Assembly (NCBI GenBank): GCA_947034895.1
Contig: OX344762.1
Location: 64,501 to 128,500, forward strand
Direction: 5' to 3'
Source of the DNA: Rhytidiadelphus loreus
Lineage: Eukaryota > Streptophyta > Bryopsida > Hypnales > Hylocomiaceae
Length of the DNA stretch: 64,000 bases
Shown one piece after another: positions 63,395-64,000 of this stretch (position 1 is the stretch's first letter; every line of letters begins with the position of its first letter). A program made the translations under genes and the position numbers. Under the pieces are notes generated by a model that ran no database searches, was not told where the DNA came from, and was given only the letters and a program-made list of their open reading frames with translations.

Positions 63395-63720
63395 TCCTGA
63401 GGGGCGACCGCGGGTAGGGGCGACCACGGGTAGGGGCGACTGCGGGTAGGGGGGCGACCGCGGGTAGGGGGCGACCACGGGTAGGGGCGACCTCGGGTAG
63501 GGGGCGACCACGGGTAGGGGCGACCACGGGTAGGGGGCGACCACGGGTAGGGCGACCTCGGGTCCAAAATCCTGGGCGACTGCGGGTCCGAATCCAAGGT
63601 GACCGCGGGTCCGAAGTCCAGGGCGACTGCGGGTCCGAAATCCAGGGCGACCGCGGGTCCGAAGTCCAAGGCGACTGCGGGTCCGAAATCTAGGGCGACC
63701 GCGGGTCCTACTTCATGGGC
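63395..63720. repeat. G-rich minisatellite in two adjoining unit types
   Basis: From about 63400 to 63555 a 16-18 bp unit (GCGACCACGGGTAGGGG) repeats about nine times. From 63555 to 63715 it changes to a 23-24 bp unit (GACTGCGGGTCCGAAATCC) repeated about seven times. Both share the GCGAC.GCGGGT start, so one type probably arose from the other. Runs of G could form quadruplexes. Confidence 0.9.
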
Positions 63721-64000
63721 TACAAGTCTGGGGCCCCCACAACATTTTTTTTCCAATATTTATTCTTCAACCAACACATTCCACGGCAAATCGGCAATAT
63801 ATAAGCATTGAATTATATGCTCGGTGCGTACCAAAGCAAATGAACATGCATTATGTAATGATATATCATGGGACAATCAATTCATAAGCCTAAAACATAA
63901 TAATAATAAAAACCTTGGACAATGATCATATTAATTTAAATAGAACTGCGTACATACATAGGGATGATCTTCACAATTGAGTACCAAGACCACTCCTGTT
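63721..64000. other. AT-rich window end
   Basis: No gene or structured repeat seen. Confidence 0.5.

Noticed and set aside
63335..63811. Pro-rich and Gly/Lys-rich open frames over the minisatellite
   Set aside because: They are translations of the short repeat in several frames on both strands, with no start context or domain.

Overview
The window looks like nuclear DNA of a land plant. It holds a twelve-exon SAC3B-like gene with short GT-AG introns, a CACTA transposon with the plant-type terminus, interstitial TTTAGGG-type telomere units, and AT-rich, repeat-dense intergenic DNA. The compact introns and the mix of repeats would suit a non-seed plant such as a bryophyte or lycophyte, but nothing here fixes the species.

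Layout. 1-10521 is most of a CACTA (En/Spm) element that starts outside the window. A TNPA-like gene runs leftwards and a nearly intact TNP2 transposase gene (one in-frame TAG) runs rightwards. From 10595 to 31505 lies the most striking object. A 27-bp inverted repeat with one mismatch, flanked on both sides by ATTT, brackets 20.9 kb. Inside are an 899-codon DDE-like transposase gene, an F-box-like gene, a small inverted-repeat element and, pointing inwards from the right end, a coiled-coil/zinc-finger gene. I read this as one giant cut-and-paste transposon carrying passenger genes. The transposase gene is itself broken by two related 3.4-kb insertions (about 13054-16440 and 16995-20365). These share an unknown ORF1-UAG-ORF2 layout and an extreme density of CCGG in coding and non-coding DNA alike.

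32324-33162 is a dead Myb/SANT-like gene. 36078-43912 is the one clearly functional host gene, SAC3B. It encodes a scaffold of the TREX-2 mRNA-export complex, predicted at 1576 residues with every exon joining in phase.

43.9-64 kb has no intact gene but several unusual repeat structures. These are a dead multi-exon gene (47.5-49.5), two TTAA-flanked inverted-repeat elements (49644-50566 and 58671-59257), an 82-bp satellite built on a 30-bp CG-rich palindrome (52.4-53.4), a 2-kb stretch studded with about 25 copies of the palindrome GACAAWTTGTC (56.56-58.52), a 30-bp-based repeat block (60.7-61.4), three spaced TCTTCG..CGAAGA palindromes (62.1-62.35) and a G-rich minisatellite (63.4-63.7).

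Two themes recur. Several mobile elements carry dense short motifs spread through otherwise unique sequence, as expected of self-recognition sites. Several long transposon frames are interrupted by in-frame TAG codons with little other damage.
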